Shown here: in pieces, positions 1 through 9,858 of the stretch
Layout: the number at the start of each line of letters is the position of its first letter
Numbering within the stretch: position 1 is the first letter of the stretch
DNA from: JAUZOB01 sp963692465
GTDB lineage: Bacteria; Bacteroidota; Bacteroidia; Bacteroidales; Prolixibacteraceae
Direction of reading: 5' to 3'
Length of the DNA: 64,000 bases
Assembly (NCBI GenBank): GCA_963692465.1
Contig: OY829943.1
Span: forward strand, 3,286,001-3,350,000
Position numbers and translations under genes: made by a program
Notes under the pieces: model-generated
What the model was told of the DNA's origin: nothing
Database searches by the model: none
Seen by the model: the letters and a program-made list of their open reading frames with translations, nothing else

Positions 1-3000
1 GGCAGCAGAGCGATGATAGCCACGGCTGCTGTCATCATGGCTGGTCTGACTCTTTTTTTTCCGGCTTTTACAACGGCTTCCCGCACGGCAAGGACGGTGT
101 CGGGTTTTTCTGCTTCGAAGACCTGGTGAATATAACTCCCCATGATCACTCCATCATCGGTTGCAATGCCGAAGAGAGCGATAAAACCCACCCAGACCGC
201 GACACTTAGATTAATGGGATGCATCTGAAACAGATCGCGCATATTAACTCCCGCAAAGCTGAAGTTCATGAACCACCCCTGTCCGTATAGCCAGAGAAAG
301 ATAAATCCGCCTGCAAAAGCTACAAATACTCCTGAAAAGTGAATAAGAGAAGCTGTAATGGTTTTAAACTGGAAGTAAAGCAAGAGGAGTATCAGTAACA
401 AACTGATCGGGATCACGATTGCCAGACGCTGGGAGGCTCTGATTTGCTGTTGGTAATTTCCTGCGAACTCGTAGCTTACTCCATTGGGCAGTTTTAGCTC
501 TTCCGAAGCGATTTTGTGCTTCAGGATATTCTGTGCCTGTTCGACTACATTTACTTCGGCACTTCCCTGTTTTTTATCAAAGATAACGTAGTTAGTCAGG
601 AATGTATCTTCGCTTCGGATCATTTGTGGCCCTTCTTTAAATTCCACGGCGGCTACTTCGGATAGCGGTATTTGGGTGCCATCCATCGTCGGAATGAGTA
701 TCTTATTAAGGTCTTCAGGTGAACTTCTCAGGTCACGGGCATAGCGAATTCTCACCGTATAGCGTTCCCTTCCTTCTACTGTAGTTGTCAGAGGCATTCC
801 GCCGATAGCTGTTTGTATTACGTTCTGTACGTCAGAGATAGTCATCCCGTAGCGGGCAATCTGATCACGATTGATATGAATTTCAATATAAGGAGAACCA
901 ACGTTTCGTTCGGCAAATACCGAGGATGGTTCGATGAGCGGAACCTGCTTTAGCATTTCCCCAATTTGGATGGAGGCTTTTTCGATAATTTCAGCATCCG
1001 GACCATAGACTTTAAGTCCCATCGGGGCACGCATTCCGGTTGAAAGCATAATCAGTCGAGTCTGAATCGGTTGTAATTTTGGAGAGGAAGTGATTCCCGG
1101 GTAAGAAGAAGCCTTGATTATTTCGCTCCAGATGTCATCCGGTTTGTGAATTTGTGGTCTCCATTGTCTTAAGTATTTTCCATGATCATCAGGAATTAAT
1201 TGATTCTGCGGTATATTCCGATAACCATTGGCGGCCGGATCAAAAGAACCTCCGTTTTTTAATAAAAAATTCCCCTTACTGTCTGTCTTAAATCGCACAC
1301 GGCGACCATCTTCATCGAGAATATATTCCGATTTGTAATTAATCGTATTTTCGAACATTGAAATAGGAGCCGGATCGAGGGCTGAATTGGCGCGACCCCA
1401 TTTCCCGACTACTACGTCGACTTCGGGAATGGACGCAACCCGCCGGTCAATACTCCGGATGATATTCAGATTTTCCTCGACTCCTGAATGGGGCATAGTC
1501 GTTGGCATCAATAAGAAAGATCCCTCGTTGAGGGAAGGCATGAATTCTTTTCCGACTCCGGGAAATGCATGGTTTGCGGACTTCCATGCTCCGCTATTTT
1601 CGATAGGAATTTTTAGTTTTTCACCGCCGGTCCCGATAATTCCGAATATTCTTCCGAATCCCAGCCATATCAGTAATCCAAGAAACAGTGTAATTGTTGG
1701 AATCAATAGAAATTTCTTTTTGTGCTTCAGACACCAACGCAGGATTGGTTCGTAGTAATGGACCACGGTCATTAATGCTGCAAGGATGATTCCTACGATC
1801 AAAATGACGAAGATAAAATTAACTGTAAAACTATTTTGTGCTCCGAGCGGCAGCCATTCAATCGTTAGATAATAGAGTGCAACACAAAGCGAAAGTCCGA
1901 TGTTGATATATCGGGGCATTTCTTTTCGTCGTTCATTCCATTTTGAAGAGAGCAGATTGTTTATACCAACCAGAATAAGAAAAATTGCCAATATGGAACC
2001 GTAGTGTATTCCCATAAAAATACCTGCACCGATCAACAGGGTATTCCATATTCGCTTTACTTTTTCTTTTTCAAAACGGATGGAAAAAATCAGATGGGCC
2101 AATGTCGGAATAACAACCAGTCCGAGGATGATCGACGAGATAAGTGCAAAGGTTTTCGTGAAAGCAAGTGGGCGGAAAAGTTTTCCTTCAGCGGCCTGCA
2201 TCGCAAAAACCGGGAGAAAACTAACAACGGTAGTTGCTAACGCGGTGGTTATTGCTCCCGAAACCTCAGCTGCAGAACGGTAGATTACTTCCCTTAGTTT
2301 TTCCCCCCGTACTCCTTTGTTCTCCGGAAATTCCAAATGGCGGATAATATTTTCAACCAGAACAATTCCTACATCCACCATTACCCCGATCGCAATAGCA
2401 ATGCCTGATAATGCGACGATATTGGCATCAACTTTAAATTGGCGCATGGCTATAAACGTCATCAATACCCCTATGGGAAGTATTCCAGAAACGAGTAGTG
2501 AAGCTTTCAGGTTGAGAAGCAGTACGATGATTACGATAATACTGATTAAAATTTCATGACTCAGTGCTGATTCGAGGGTTCCGATGGTTTCTTTAATTAA
2601 TCCGGTACGATCGTAAAAAGGAACAACGGTAATCTGCGAGGTCGTTCCGTCGGGAAGTACCTTCGATGGCAGTCCCGGAGCGATGGCCTTAATGCGATCC
2701 TTCAAGTTTTGAATAACCTCCATCGGATTCGACCCGTAACGGGCAACAACAACACCTCCAACGGCCTCGGCTCCATCCTTATCCAGTCCACCCCGACGGT
2801 TTGCAGGTCCGAAGTTGATATGTGCCACATCTTTCAGATAGACAGGAACTCCGTCTCTTGCCGTAACAACCGATTCTTCAAGGTCCTGGATATTTTTAAG
2901 GTATCCGATACCCCGAATCATGTATTCTACTTTGTTGAGTTCGATCGTTTGAGCACCAGCGTCTAAATTCGATTTTTGTACAGCATTCATAATATCCATG

Positions 3001-3665
3001 ACTGATACGCCATAAGATTTCATTGCTTCCGGATCGATGTCTACCTGGTATTCTTTCAGGTATCCGCCAACCGAAGCAACTTCCGATACTCCAGCGGCGG
3101 AAGTCAGTGCATAACGTACGTAATAATCCTGAACGGATTTTAATTCCTGTGGGTCCCATCCTCCGTTCGGTTTTCCTGTTTTAGGATTGCGGCCTTCGAG
3201 TGTGTACCAGTATATTTGTCCGATTGCTGTTCCATCCGGACCGAGGTTCGGTTGTACTCCTTGAGGTAAAGTACCAGGCGTTAAAGAGTTGAGTTTCTCC
3301 AGAATTCTTGATCGGCTCCAGTAGAATTCTATATCATCTTTGAATATTAAATAGATGAACGACATTCCAAACATAGAGGTACTTCTTACCGATTTAACTC
3401 CTGGAATGCCCATTAATGCAGTTGCCAACGGATATGTAACCTGATCCTGAATATCCTGGGGCGACTTTCCCATCCATTCGGTTGCCACGATTTGTTGATT
3501 TTCCCCGATGTCGGGTATTGCATCGACTGGGACGGGACTGCGGGGAATGCTTCCTGTGTGCCAATCGAATGGTGCCGTGACAATTCCGCCAAGAATAAGC
3601 GCTAGTAACAATAGAATGGTTACCAGTCGATTATTTAAAAAATATCTAATGATTTTATTAATCAT
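1..3665 (-). CDS. cusA: Heavy-metal efflux RND pump CusA/CzcA (C-terminus beyond window)
   Basis: Inner-membrane proton-driven pump of the HME-RND class, exporting Cu/Ag or Zn/Co/Cd through a periplasmic adaptor and an outer-membrane TolC-like channel. The frame is open from ATG at 3663-3665 to base 1, about 1221 codons, with no stop. The N-terminus (MINKIIRYFLNNRLV) and the following hydrophobic helix are typical; further on come the HME hallmark around FGIATDDGVIMGSYI and blocks of hydrophobic helices. E. coli CusA is about 1047 residues; this is the longer form common in Bacteroidota, with an inserted periplasmic segment (GRNPKTGKPNGGWDP). The adaptor and TolC genes are not in the window and probably lie beyond base 1. 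Metal specificity cannot be read from what is visible. Whether the gene is complete past the edge is unknown. Confidence 0.93.
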   Translation of the reverse strand, partial: MINKIIRYFLNNRLVTILLLLALILGGIVTAPFDWHTGSIPRSPVPVDAIPDIGENQQIVATEWMGKSPQDIQDQVTYPLATALMGIPGVKSVRSTSMFGMSFIYLIFKDDIEFYWSRSRILEKLNSLTPGTLPQGVQPNLGPDGTAIGQIYWYTLEGRNPKTGKPNGGWDPQELKSVQDYYVRYALTSAAGVSEVASVGGYLKEYQVDIDPEAMKSYGVSVMDIMNAVQKSNLDAGAQTIELNKVEYMIRGIGYLKNIQDLEESVVTARDGVPVYLKDVAHINFGPANRRGGLDKDGAEAVGGVVVARYGSNPMEVIQNLKDRIKAIAPGLPSKVLPDGTTSQITVVPFYDRTGLIKETIGTLESALSHEILISIIVIIVLLLNLKASLLVSGILPIGVLMTFIAMRQFKVDANIVALSGIAIAIGVMVDVGIVLVENIIRHLEFPENKGVRGEKLREVIYRSAAEVSGAITTALATTVVSFLPVFAMQAAEGKLFRPLAFTKTFALISSIILGLVVIPTLAHLIFSIRFEKEKVKRIWNTLLIGAGIFMGIHYGSILAIFLILVGINNLLSSKWNERRKEMPRYINIGLSLCVALYYLTIEWLPLGAQNSFTVNFIFVILIVGIILAALMTVVHYYEPILRWCLKHKKKFLLIPTITLFLGLLIWLGFGRIFGIIGTGGEKLKIPIENSGAWKSANHAFPGVGKEFMPSLNEGSFLLMPTTMPHSGVEENLNIIRSIDRRVASIPEVDVVVGKWGRANSALDPAPISMFENTINYKSEYILDEDGRRVRFKTDSKGNFLLKNGGSFDPAANGYRNIPQNQLIPDDHGKYLRQWRPQIHKPDDIWSEIIKASSYPGITSSPKLQPIQTRLIMLSTGMRAPMGLKVYGPDAEIIEKASIQIGEMLKQVPLIEPSSVFAERNVGSPYIEIHINRDQIARYGMTISDVQNVIQTAIGGMPLTTTVEGRERYTVRIRYARDLRSSPEDLNKILIPTMDGTQIPLSEVAAVEFKEGPQMIRSEDTFLTNYVIFDKKQGSAEVNVVEQAQNILKHKIASEELKLPNGVSYEFAGNYQQQIRASQRLAIVIPISLLLILLLLYFQFKTITASLIHFSGVFVAFAGGFIFLWLYGQGWFMNFSFAGVNMRDLFQMHPINLSVAVWVGFIALFGIATDDGVIMGSYIHQVFEAEKPDTVLAVREAVVKAGKKRVRPAMMTAAVAIIALL

Positions 3666-4145
3666 GAAATTTTATTTTTAGTCCTTTGTTTCTTTCTCCG
3701 GCGGACTGTTTCCTTTTCAAATCATTGAATAGAATACGGTTTACCGGTTCATTTTGTTCATAATCAATCCATTTTTTATTATGTATTGGATTGTTATTTT
3801 GTTTATTGAAAGACTGATTGTGGTGTTCAGACTTAAGCTGTTTTTTGGTGTTACTTAAAAAGTGGACTTGTAGTTAAGCTATTCTTTTCCGGAAACCAAT
3901 AAAATAAAATTGTAGATTGATTCAGCTGACTGAAATATAACTTCCTGAATAAAAATCAGATTCAAGAAATTACACCTCTTAACTCAAAGCAATCCAGAAT
4001 TCTTTTAATGGGAAACCAGTAAGAGAAATGACATCAAATCCGGCTTCGGGAAGTGCAATTAATACGATAGCGAAATTGTCTACCGAAATTCAGACCCGAA
4101 AGGATAGATTATTGGTCTTTCAAGAACAAATACAAAGGATTTATT
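3666..4145. other. Gene-free 480-bp gap with possible coding debris
   Basis: No intact gene is visible between cusA and the HYC_CC_PP gene. A 7-bp-stem hairpin (CAATCCA/TGGATTG) lies at 3765-3793. On the minus strand, short open stretches at about 4100-3990 translate to protein-like text (for example GFDVISLTGFPLKEFW, ending in a stop near 3988) but have no start and are bounded by stops, so this may be remnant coding sequence. The start-proximal part must hold the cusA promoter, but no clean -7 box was recognised. Confidence 0.4.
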
Positions 4146-4526
4146 TCAACAGCGAAATACTTGTAGAAAAGAAGCTGTTGAGTCATAAGAGGGGGGCGCG
4201 GCTTCTGAGGTCCGAATGCATTCTTTTATCGGTTTCAGCCCCCAATGAAGAAAATTAGGAGATAAGACAGCAACGGATAGGAGAACCGGAACATTCAGCA
4301 CAATCGAATGAGCCGAAAAAACAAAATGATCAGAAACCTGCACATGGGTTACTTTGTTATGGCAGCATTTGCATGAATTTCCACAGCAATTATGACTACT
4401 TCCCGACATTGTAACCGATACGAGATGGTCACCGCAGAAATGTTCACTCACCGTCATTCCTGTTGTTGCAAGAAACAACAGAAACGCAAGAATTATATGA
4501 ATAATTTTCTGAATCATTTTTTTCAA
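4146..4526 (-). CDS. HYC_CC_PP family small secreted protein
   Basis: A 126-residue protein with an N-terminal hydrophobic segment (residues 1-25, MKKMIQKIIHIILAFLLF), then HFCG, a Cys-rich cluster (CCGNSCKCCHN) and a C-terminal APPSYDS...FLQVFRC tail. These match the HYC_CC_PP family of Bacteroidota, named for its HYC, CC and PP motifs (HYC appears here as HFC). The family has no established biochemical function but recurs beside CusA/CzcA-type efflux genes, and the Cys/His cluster suggests periplasmic metal binding (inference). It is co-directional with cusA and 480 bp upstream of it. A TonB receptor, adaptor or TolC gene often found between the two is absent here. Confidence 0.8.
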   Translation of the reverse strand: MKKMIQKIIHIILAFLLFLATTGMTVSEHFCGDHLVSVTMSGSSHNCCGNSCKCCHNKVTHVQVSDHFVFSAHSIVLNVPVLLSVAVLSPNFLHWGLKPIKECIRTSEAAPPSYDSTASFLQVFRC

Positions 4527-4716
4527 AGCACGATGATAAGAAAAAAGGAGAAGTCTTTGTTCTATAAATTATTCAATTAACAATTTTTTACGGGAAAAAT
4601 TGCAAAATGATATAATTAAGAGGGAAAATCGGATCTTTGTTTGATGATCTTTTGACAAAAACTGTAACGTTTTTAAGCAAATAAATACTTATTAGTTGAA
4701 AATAAATTGTACAATT

Positions 4717-6750
4717 ATGAAAGTTAGTTCTTACCTGCTTGCATCAATGGTGTTATTCTCTTTTATAACAACCCCCGGATGTAAGGTGAAAAAATCTGAC
4801 AGTCAGGTTCTCAACTTGTCCGATATGGATACGAAGGTGAATCCGGCCAACGATTTTGATAATTACGCCAATGGCGGATGGAAGAAAAATAATCCACTAC
4901 CCGCCGACCGGAGCCGTTTTGGTTCTTTCGATAAACTGGATGAGTTAGTCGATAATCAAGTTAAAGGCCTTATCAAGGAAATTTCCAATACTAAACAGGA
5001 ACAAGGTAGTGTCGGACAGAAAATCGGTGATTTTTACAATTCCGGAATGGATACCATCAAAATAGAAAACCAGGGATTGACTCCGTTGAAACCGGTTTTT
5101 GATAAAATTGACGCTATTCAGGACATAGCCGGAGTTCAGAATGTCATCGCAGAATTGCATGCCACTGGAATCAGTCCGGCTTTTGGTTTTGGGGTTGCTC
5201 CTGATGCTAAAAACAGTACATTGGAAGTAGCACAGATTGATCAGGGTGGTCTGGGAATGCCCGATCGTGATTATTACACCAATACCGATGCCCGTTCGGT
5301 TGAATTACGCAAAGCTTACGTCAAACACATCAATACTCTTTTAGCGCTCAGTGGCGTTTCTAAAAGTGATGCTGCCCAGCAAACTGATGTTATTATGACG
5401 ATTGAGACCCGTCTGGCTAAAGCTTCTTTAACCCGTCTGGAACAACGTGATCCTCAAAAGATATACAACAAGCTTGAACTGAATAAGCTGACATCAATTG
5501 CTCCGGAATTTGACTGGAATCGTTATTTTACGAACATGGGCATCCAGGCTCCTGAATTTGTTATTGCCGGACACCCTGAGTTTTTTACTGAGTTCAGTAA
5601 TATGCTGAAAGAAATTTCTGTTAATGACTGGAAAGTCTACCTCAAATGGAATGTACTGAATGAATTAGCCTCTTATCTTGGAAAAGATTATGAAGCAGCC
5701 AGTTTTGAGTTTTATGGTACGGCCATGTCGGGACAGAAGGTGATGCGTCCTCGTTGGAAACGTGTTCTTGCTACAACCAGCGGTGCATTAAGTGAAGCTA
5801 TTGGTCAGAAATATGTTGCGAAATATTTTCCTCCCGAAGCCAAACAGCGGATGCTTACCCTTGTCGGTAATTTGAAAATTGCATTGGGCGAACGGATTCA
5901 GAACTCTCCATGGATGAGTGATGTAACCAAAAAGAAAGCCATTGAAAAACTGAATACCCTGACGGTCAAAATCGGTTATCCCGACAAATGGAGAGATTAT
6001 TCCAAATTAGAGGTTGAAAATGACTCTTACGTTGAAAACGTACTACGCTCAGGGCATTTCGAAACAGCATACAATTTATCGAAACTGAATAAGAAAGTTG
6101 ACAAGACCGAATGGGATATGCCTCCTCAGATGGTTAACGCCTATTACAATCCGTTAGCTAATGAGATTGTTTTCCCTGCAGCTATTCTACAATCTCCGTT
6201 CTTCTCTATGAAGGCTGATGATGCAGTTAATTACGGCGCTATCGGAGTTGTTATTGGTCACGAAATGACTCACGGTTTTGATGATGAAGGCCGCCAGTTC
6301 GACAAAGAAGGAAACATGACTGATTGGTGGACTGCAGAAGATACACAGCATTTCAACGAACGGGCTAAGGTCCTCAGTGATGAGTTTGATCAGTTTGTTG
6401 TTTTAGATGGCGTTCATGCTGACGGTAAACTGACCATGGGTGAAAATATCGCCGACTTTGGAGGTTTGAATGTAGCTTATACCGCTCTTCATAAAGTCCT
6501 GACCGGAAATGAAAAGAAGATTGACGGATTTACTCCTGATCAACGATTCTATCTGTCCTTTGCACATGTATGGGCACAGAATATACGCGACAAGGAAGCT
6601 CTTCGTCTGACTAAACAGGATGTTCATTCGCTCGCCCGTTACCGGGTATTAGGTCCTTTGCCTAACATTCCTGAATTTTTGAAAGCATTCAACGTCAAAG
6701 AAGGAGATAAGATGTATCTTCCTGAATCCAAAAGAGCATTTATCTGGTAG
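4717..6750 (+). CDS. M13 family zinc metallopeptidase (PepO/neprilysin-like) lipoprotein
   Basis: Endopeptidase of the neprilysin/PepO family, predicted to be membrane-anchored on the periplasmic or surface side. The ATG at 4717 gives 677 residues; an in-frame TTG 21 bp upstream is less likely because the ATG directly begins a signal sequence (MKVSSYLLASMVLFSFITTPGC) with a possible lipobox Cys at residue 22. The zinc site is complete: HEMTH at 515-519 and the third ligand Glu576 in GENIAD (575-580). Length fits the family (650-700). It stands alone between divergent HYC_CC_PP and convergent aroE and is closed by a strong hairpin. Substrate unknown; peptide degradation is the family role. Confidence 0.95.
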   Translation: MKVSSYLLASMVLFSFITTPGCKVKKSDSQVLNLSDMDTKVNPANDFDNYANGGWKKNNPLPADRSRFGSFDKLDELVDNQVKGLIKEISNTKQEQGSVGQKIGDFYNSGMDTIKIENQGLTPLKPVFDKIDAIQDIAGVQNVIAELHATGISPAFGFGVAPDAKNSTLEVAQIDQGGLGMPDRDYYTNTDARSVELRKAYVKHINTLLALSGVSKSDAAQQTDVIMTIETRLAKASLTRLEQRDPQKIYNKLELNKLTSIAPEFDWNRYFTNMGIQAPEFVIAGHPEFFTEFSNMLKEISVNDWKVYLKWNVLNELASYLGKDYEAASFEFYGTAMSGQKVMRPRWKRVLATTSGALSEAIGQKYVAKYFPPEAKQRMLTLVGNLKIALGERIQNSPWMSDVTKKKAIEKLNTLTVKIGYPDKWRDYSKLEVENDSYVENVLRSGHFETAYNLSKLNKKVDKTEWDMPPQMVNAYYNPLANEIVFPAAILQSPFFSMKADDAVNYGAIGVVIGHEMTHGFDDEGRQFDKEGNMTDWWTAEDTQHFNERAKVLSDEFDQFVVLDGVHADGKLTMGENIADFGGLNVAYTALHKVLTGNEKKIDGFTPDQRFYLSFAHVWAQNIRDKEALRLTKQDVHSLARYRVLGPLPNIPEFLKAFNVKEGDKMYLPESKRAFIW

Positions 6751-6770
6751 CTTTCGGATTTTATAAATGA

Positions 6771-6807
6771 AAAAGCAGGATATCAATTCGATGATATCCT
6801 GCTTTTT
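6771..6807 (+). terminator. Intrinsic terminator after M13 peptidase, probably bidirectional
   Basis: A 15-bp inverted repeat (AAAAGCAGGATATCA / TGATATCCTGCTTTT, loop ATTCGA) is followed by a run of T on the plus strand. A shorter T run on the minus strand would serve aroE, which ends 46 bp away. Confidence 0.88.
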
Positions 6808-6853
6808 TTATGCATAGTGCCGGCCTTTTTTATTTGAATGAGCCGGAAAGTTT

Positions 6854-7606
6854 TTAGTCTTTTGTTTCGTTCCAGATTTCCCAGGAACGGATTGCCTGTA
6901 AATGGAGCATCTCCAGCCCGTTTTTGATTGTAGCCCCCTGATTGAGTCCTTTTTGCAAAAAAAGTGTAATCTGCGGGTTATAGACTAAGTCGAAAAGTAG
7001 ATGTTGTGGTGTCAGATACTGATAAGGGATATCCGGACAAGTATCGTTTTTGGGGAATGTTCCTAATGGGGTTGTGTTGACAATCAGCTTATGCGAAGCA
7101 ATAACTTCTTCGGTAAGATCCTCGTAACGAAGGCGATCTTTGCCTCCAGAGCGTGAGACTAGCTGATAGTCAATCTGAAGATTTCCGAGTGTCCATTTGA
7201 CGGCCTTTGAAGCACCACCGGTGCCTAGTATTAGCGCACTGGTGTGTTGGGGTTGCAGAAATGGTTTGAGCGACTCTTCGAAGCCGTAGACATCTGAGTT
7301 GAAACCTTTCAGATGAGTAGCCCCTGAGACGGAATGAGTGATACGGATTGTATTGACCGAGCCTATTTCATTGATTGACGGGTCTACTTCATCCAGAAGT
7401 GGAATTACCTGTTCTTTGTAGGGAATTGTCACATTCAATCCCACGAGTGCGGGATTTGCAGCAATAATTCCTCGTAAATCTTCAATATGGGGAATTTCGT
7501 AATTTTCGTAGGAACACGAAAGACTTTCTCTCTCAAATTTCTCAGTGAAGTATTTTTTGGAGAAAGAATGACCTAACGGGTAACCTACGAGACCATAAGT
7601 TCTCAT
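6854..7606 (-). CDS. aroE: Shikimate dehydrogenase
   Basis: Reduces 3-dehydroshikimate to shikimate with NADPH, fourth step of aromatic amino acid synthesis. The 250-residue product has the shikimate-binding start (YPLGHSFSKK, 9-18, matching the SxS family motif), catalytic Lys64 in NVTIPYKE, Asp105 in NSDVYG, and the NADP loop GTGGASKA (128-135). Length is slightly short against the usual 270-280, as is common in Bacteroidota. It is the last gene of a four-gene minus-strand run and starts 6 bp after the comA stop, so it is almost certainly co-transcribed. aroC, the last enzyme of the same pathway, lies far away at 60555. Confidence 0.96.
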   Translation of the reverse strand: MRTYGLVGYPLGHSFSKKYFTEKFERESLSCSYENYEIPHIEDLRGIIAANPALVGLNVTIPYKEQVIPLLDEVDPSINEIGSVNTIRITHSVSGATHLKGFNSDVYGFEESLKPFLQPQHTSALILGTGGASKAVKWTLGNLQIDYQLVSRSGGKDRLRYEDLTEEVIASHKLIVNTTPLGTFPKNDTCPDIPYQYLTPQHLLFDLVYNPQITLFLQKGLNQGATIKNGLEMLHLQAIRSWEIWNETKD

Positions 7607-7612
7607 AAGCGA

Positions 7613-8395
7613 TTATTCAGCTGCGTCAAACACTAATTTAGGACAGTAGTCCAGTAATGTATCACCACGTAGTCCAAGGCGAAGTGTTTCAAGTGGAATA
7701 GCCTCAACTGGAGGAATATTTCCGAGGTTTACATTGGGACCACAGGATTTGATAAACCAGGTTTGTTGTTTCTTTTCGGGGGCTTCCCAAATGACACTGT
7801 TGAAATCGATGTTTGATTTGATTAGGTTGATCAGATCAACGTTTGATGAACCGTCGGAGTTATAGATTCCTGTGTTTCCGCTTTCGCGGGCTTCGGCAAT
7901 TACTTTCCATGATCCGGCGTTCAGTTCATCTTTCATTCGATCCACCCATTCCTGGTTGGATATTTCTTCGCCTTTGACCTTTGAACCGACTTCTGAAATC
8001 ACAGTGAGATCTCTGGCGAGAGAACTGATGTATTTGCATTTTATTGAAGAAGGCATATGAAGAACTCCATCAGAGACTTCAGCGAGATTAACCCCCATTT
8101 CGATGACGAATTTCCGGTAGTCTTCAAAAAGACCTCTCAAAACAAACGCTTCGAAAAGACTGCCCCCGAAATAAGTTCTCAGTCCGGCTTCTTTATAAAT
8201 TTTGATTTTTTCTTTCAGGTTAGGAGTTAGCATTCCCGTACCGAAACCCAATTTGATGAGGTCGATATACTGAGCGGAACTGGATACCAGATTTTCTGCT
8301 TCTCTTAAACTTAGTCCTTTGTCCATGACCATGGTTACACCGCTTTGACGGGGTTTTTCTGGTCTTGTGGGGATAAATGGAAGATCAAAGTTCAT
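7613..8395 (-). CDS. comA: Phosphosulfolactate synthase (ComA family)
   Basis: ComA-family enzymes add sulfite to phosphoenolpyruvate to give (2R)-phospho-3-sulfolactate, the first step of archaeal coenzyme M synthesis; homologues are widespread in bacteria, including Bacteroidota, where the end product is not settled. The 260-residue frame is family length, with the TIM-barrel pattern DLIKLGFGTG, YFGGSLFEAF, EVSDGV and IAEARESGNTGIY. I place the start at ATG 8395 (MNFDLPFIPTRP); the longer frame begins with TTG at 8404. The start overlaps the TPR gene stop by 11 bp and aroE follows after 6 bp, indicating translational coupling. No comB, comC, comD or comE homologue is visible. Family assignment is firm; the pathway is inferred. 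Confidence 0.87.
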   Translation of the reverse strand: MNFDLPFIPTRPEKPRQSGVTMVMDKGLSLREAENLVSSSAQYIDLIKLGFGTGMLTPNLKEKIKIYKEAGLRTYFGGSLFEAFVLRGLFEDYRKFVIEMGVNLAEVSDGVLHMPSSIKCKYISSLARDLTVISEVGSKVKGEEISNQEWVDRMKDELNAGSWKVIAEARESGNTGIYNSDGSSNVDLINLIKSNIDFNSVIWEAPEKKQQTWFIKSCGPNVNLGNIPPVEAIPLETLRLGLRGDTLLDYCPKLVFDAAE

Positions 8396-9821
8396 GATTG
8401 TCAAATTGTTTAAGTTTTCTATATTGACTAATCAGCTGATTGATCGGATCGCAATGCTTGGCTTTGGGGTAATAGTTGAACAGGTCGTTATAACTTTCTA
8501 CGTCGATTTTAAGTGCATCCTCGAGGTAAGTCATTGCGTTTTCCTGATCATCAATTTCCAGAAGATAAGCGGCAAGCCGACAGCTGATTACTGTGTTTTC
8601 TTCAAATTTAGTGTGAGCCTTTTTAAGAATTGAGATTGCCGACTTTATTTTCCCCTGAGAGCCATAGCATTCAGCAAGAAGGAGCCAAAACTGGGGAGTG
8701 TCTCGTTCAAAACGGTTTGATTTAAAGTAGAATCTTCTGGCAACACGACGTTTTCCAATTGCTTCTGCCACATTAGCGAAAAAAAGGGCCAGAATCGGTC
8801 GTTCAGGATCCAGTCGCAAAGCCTGACGGAAAAGGCGATAAGCCTTATAATGTTTTTTTCGGAACATCAGAATTCTTCCTGCATTGTACCATGCCTCTGA
8901 ATTGTCAGGGTCAAGATGGATGCACTTCTCGTAGAATTTATAGGATGTATCTGGTTCTGAAAGATTCGAATAGCATTCGCCAACATACAGATAAGCGTCG
9001 GCACAGGTCGGGTCTTCTTTCAGATATTCAAGATAAGACTCGATTGCTTCCCGGTATCGATGTGCATTAGCTAGTGTATTGGCTTTATTGAATAGCGCCG
9101 ATTTGAAATCATCTGCCAGCGCCAAGGTATAGTCGTAACATTCAATGGCTTTGTCGTACAGTTCTGTTTGATTGTAAACAATTCCCAAATTATACCACAC
9201 TGTAGAGGAGAAAGGGTCGATATCAAGATATTCGTTGTAATACTTGATGCTTTCCTGTGGTTTGTTATTTTTTTCGTAGCAATAAGCCAGTTCAAATAAT
9301 GCGTTTTCGTTCTCGGGGTTTTTTTCATGAGCAATCAGTAAAAATTTTTCAGCAAGAGCTGCATTGTCGCTTTGCTGAAAGATGCAACCGATTTGGTAGA
9401 AGACATCGTCTTCCTCTCCATTCGCTATGGATATTGCTTTTTGAAAAACCGAGAATGCTTTTTCTGTTTCGTTTTTGTGAATATATACATCACCGGCCAT
9501 GATGTAAATATCATAATTGTCGGGCTCTATTTTTCGTAGGTATTCCAGTGTTGTGAGTGCCTCGTGGTATTGACCGCCGAGAGTATAAACTGATGCTTCA
9601 CGTTTACGGAGGGACAGCGAGTTGGGATGTTGGGTAAATCCGTGATGCAATGCAGTCTGAGCATCCTCAAGATTATCTTCATCGATGAACGTATCAATGA
9701 TGCCTTCGAATTCGGTGACATCAAAATACCCCATATTCCCTGAATCAAGCATTTGTAGATAACGATCCACATTTTCCTGGATTTGATCATCCTCTAAATA
9801 ATCCATATCTCCCTGATCCAT
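8385..9821 (-). CDS. Tetratricopeptide repeat protein
   Basis: A 478-residue soluble protein made almost entirely of TPR helices from about residue 40 to 460, with recurring motifs such as AWYNAGRIL, VWYNLGIVYNQ and ALFNKANTLANAHRY. No signal peptide or catalytic motif is visible, so a scaffold role in the cytoplasm is the natural reading. The start is set at ATG 9821 (MDQGDMDYLEDDQ): the longer frame begins with TTG at 9872 and would overlap the DUF4301 gene, while related Bacteroidales TPR proteins begin with a similar acidic stretch. It is the second gene of the operon, and its end overlaps comA. Partners unknown. Confidence 0.87.
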   Translation of the reverse strand: MDQGDMDYLEDDQIQENVDRYLQMLDSGNMGYFDVTEFEGIIDTFIDEDNLEDAQTALHHGFTQHPNSLSLRKREASVYTLGGQYHEALTTLEYLRKIEPDNYDIYIMAGDVYIHKNETEKAFSVFQKAISIANGEEDDVFYQIGCIFQQSDNAALAEKFLLIAHEKNPENENALFELAYCYEKNNKPQESIKYYNEYLDIDPFSSTVWYNLGIVYNQTELYDKAIECYDYTLALADDFKSALFNKANTLANAHRYREAIESYLEYLKEDPTCADAYLYVGECYSNLSEPDTSYKFYEKCIHLDPDNSEAWYNAGRILMFRKKHYKAYRLFRQALRLDPERPILALFFANVAEAIGKRRVARRFYFKSNRFERDTPQFWLLLAECYGSQGKIKSAISILKKAHTKFEENTVISCRLAAYLLEIDDQENAMTYLEDALKIDVESYNDLFNYYPKAKHCDPINQLISQYRKLKQFDNHEL

Positions 9822-9858
9822 AATTGCTTGTTTTATTTCGGCAAAGTTAATAAAAAAA

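Noticed and set aside
2896..3159. Minus-strand 87-residue frame inside the cusA region
   Set aside because: It lies in another frame of the continuous cusA coding sequence and has Ser/Arg-rich shadow composition.
4028..4258. Plus-strand 76-residue frame overlapping the HYC_CC_PP gene
   Set aside because: No start context or recognisable motif; overlaps the 3' end of a gene with clear family motifs on the other strand.
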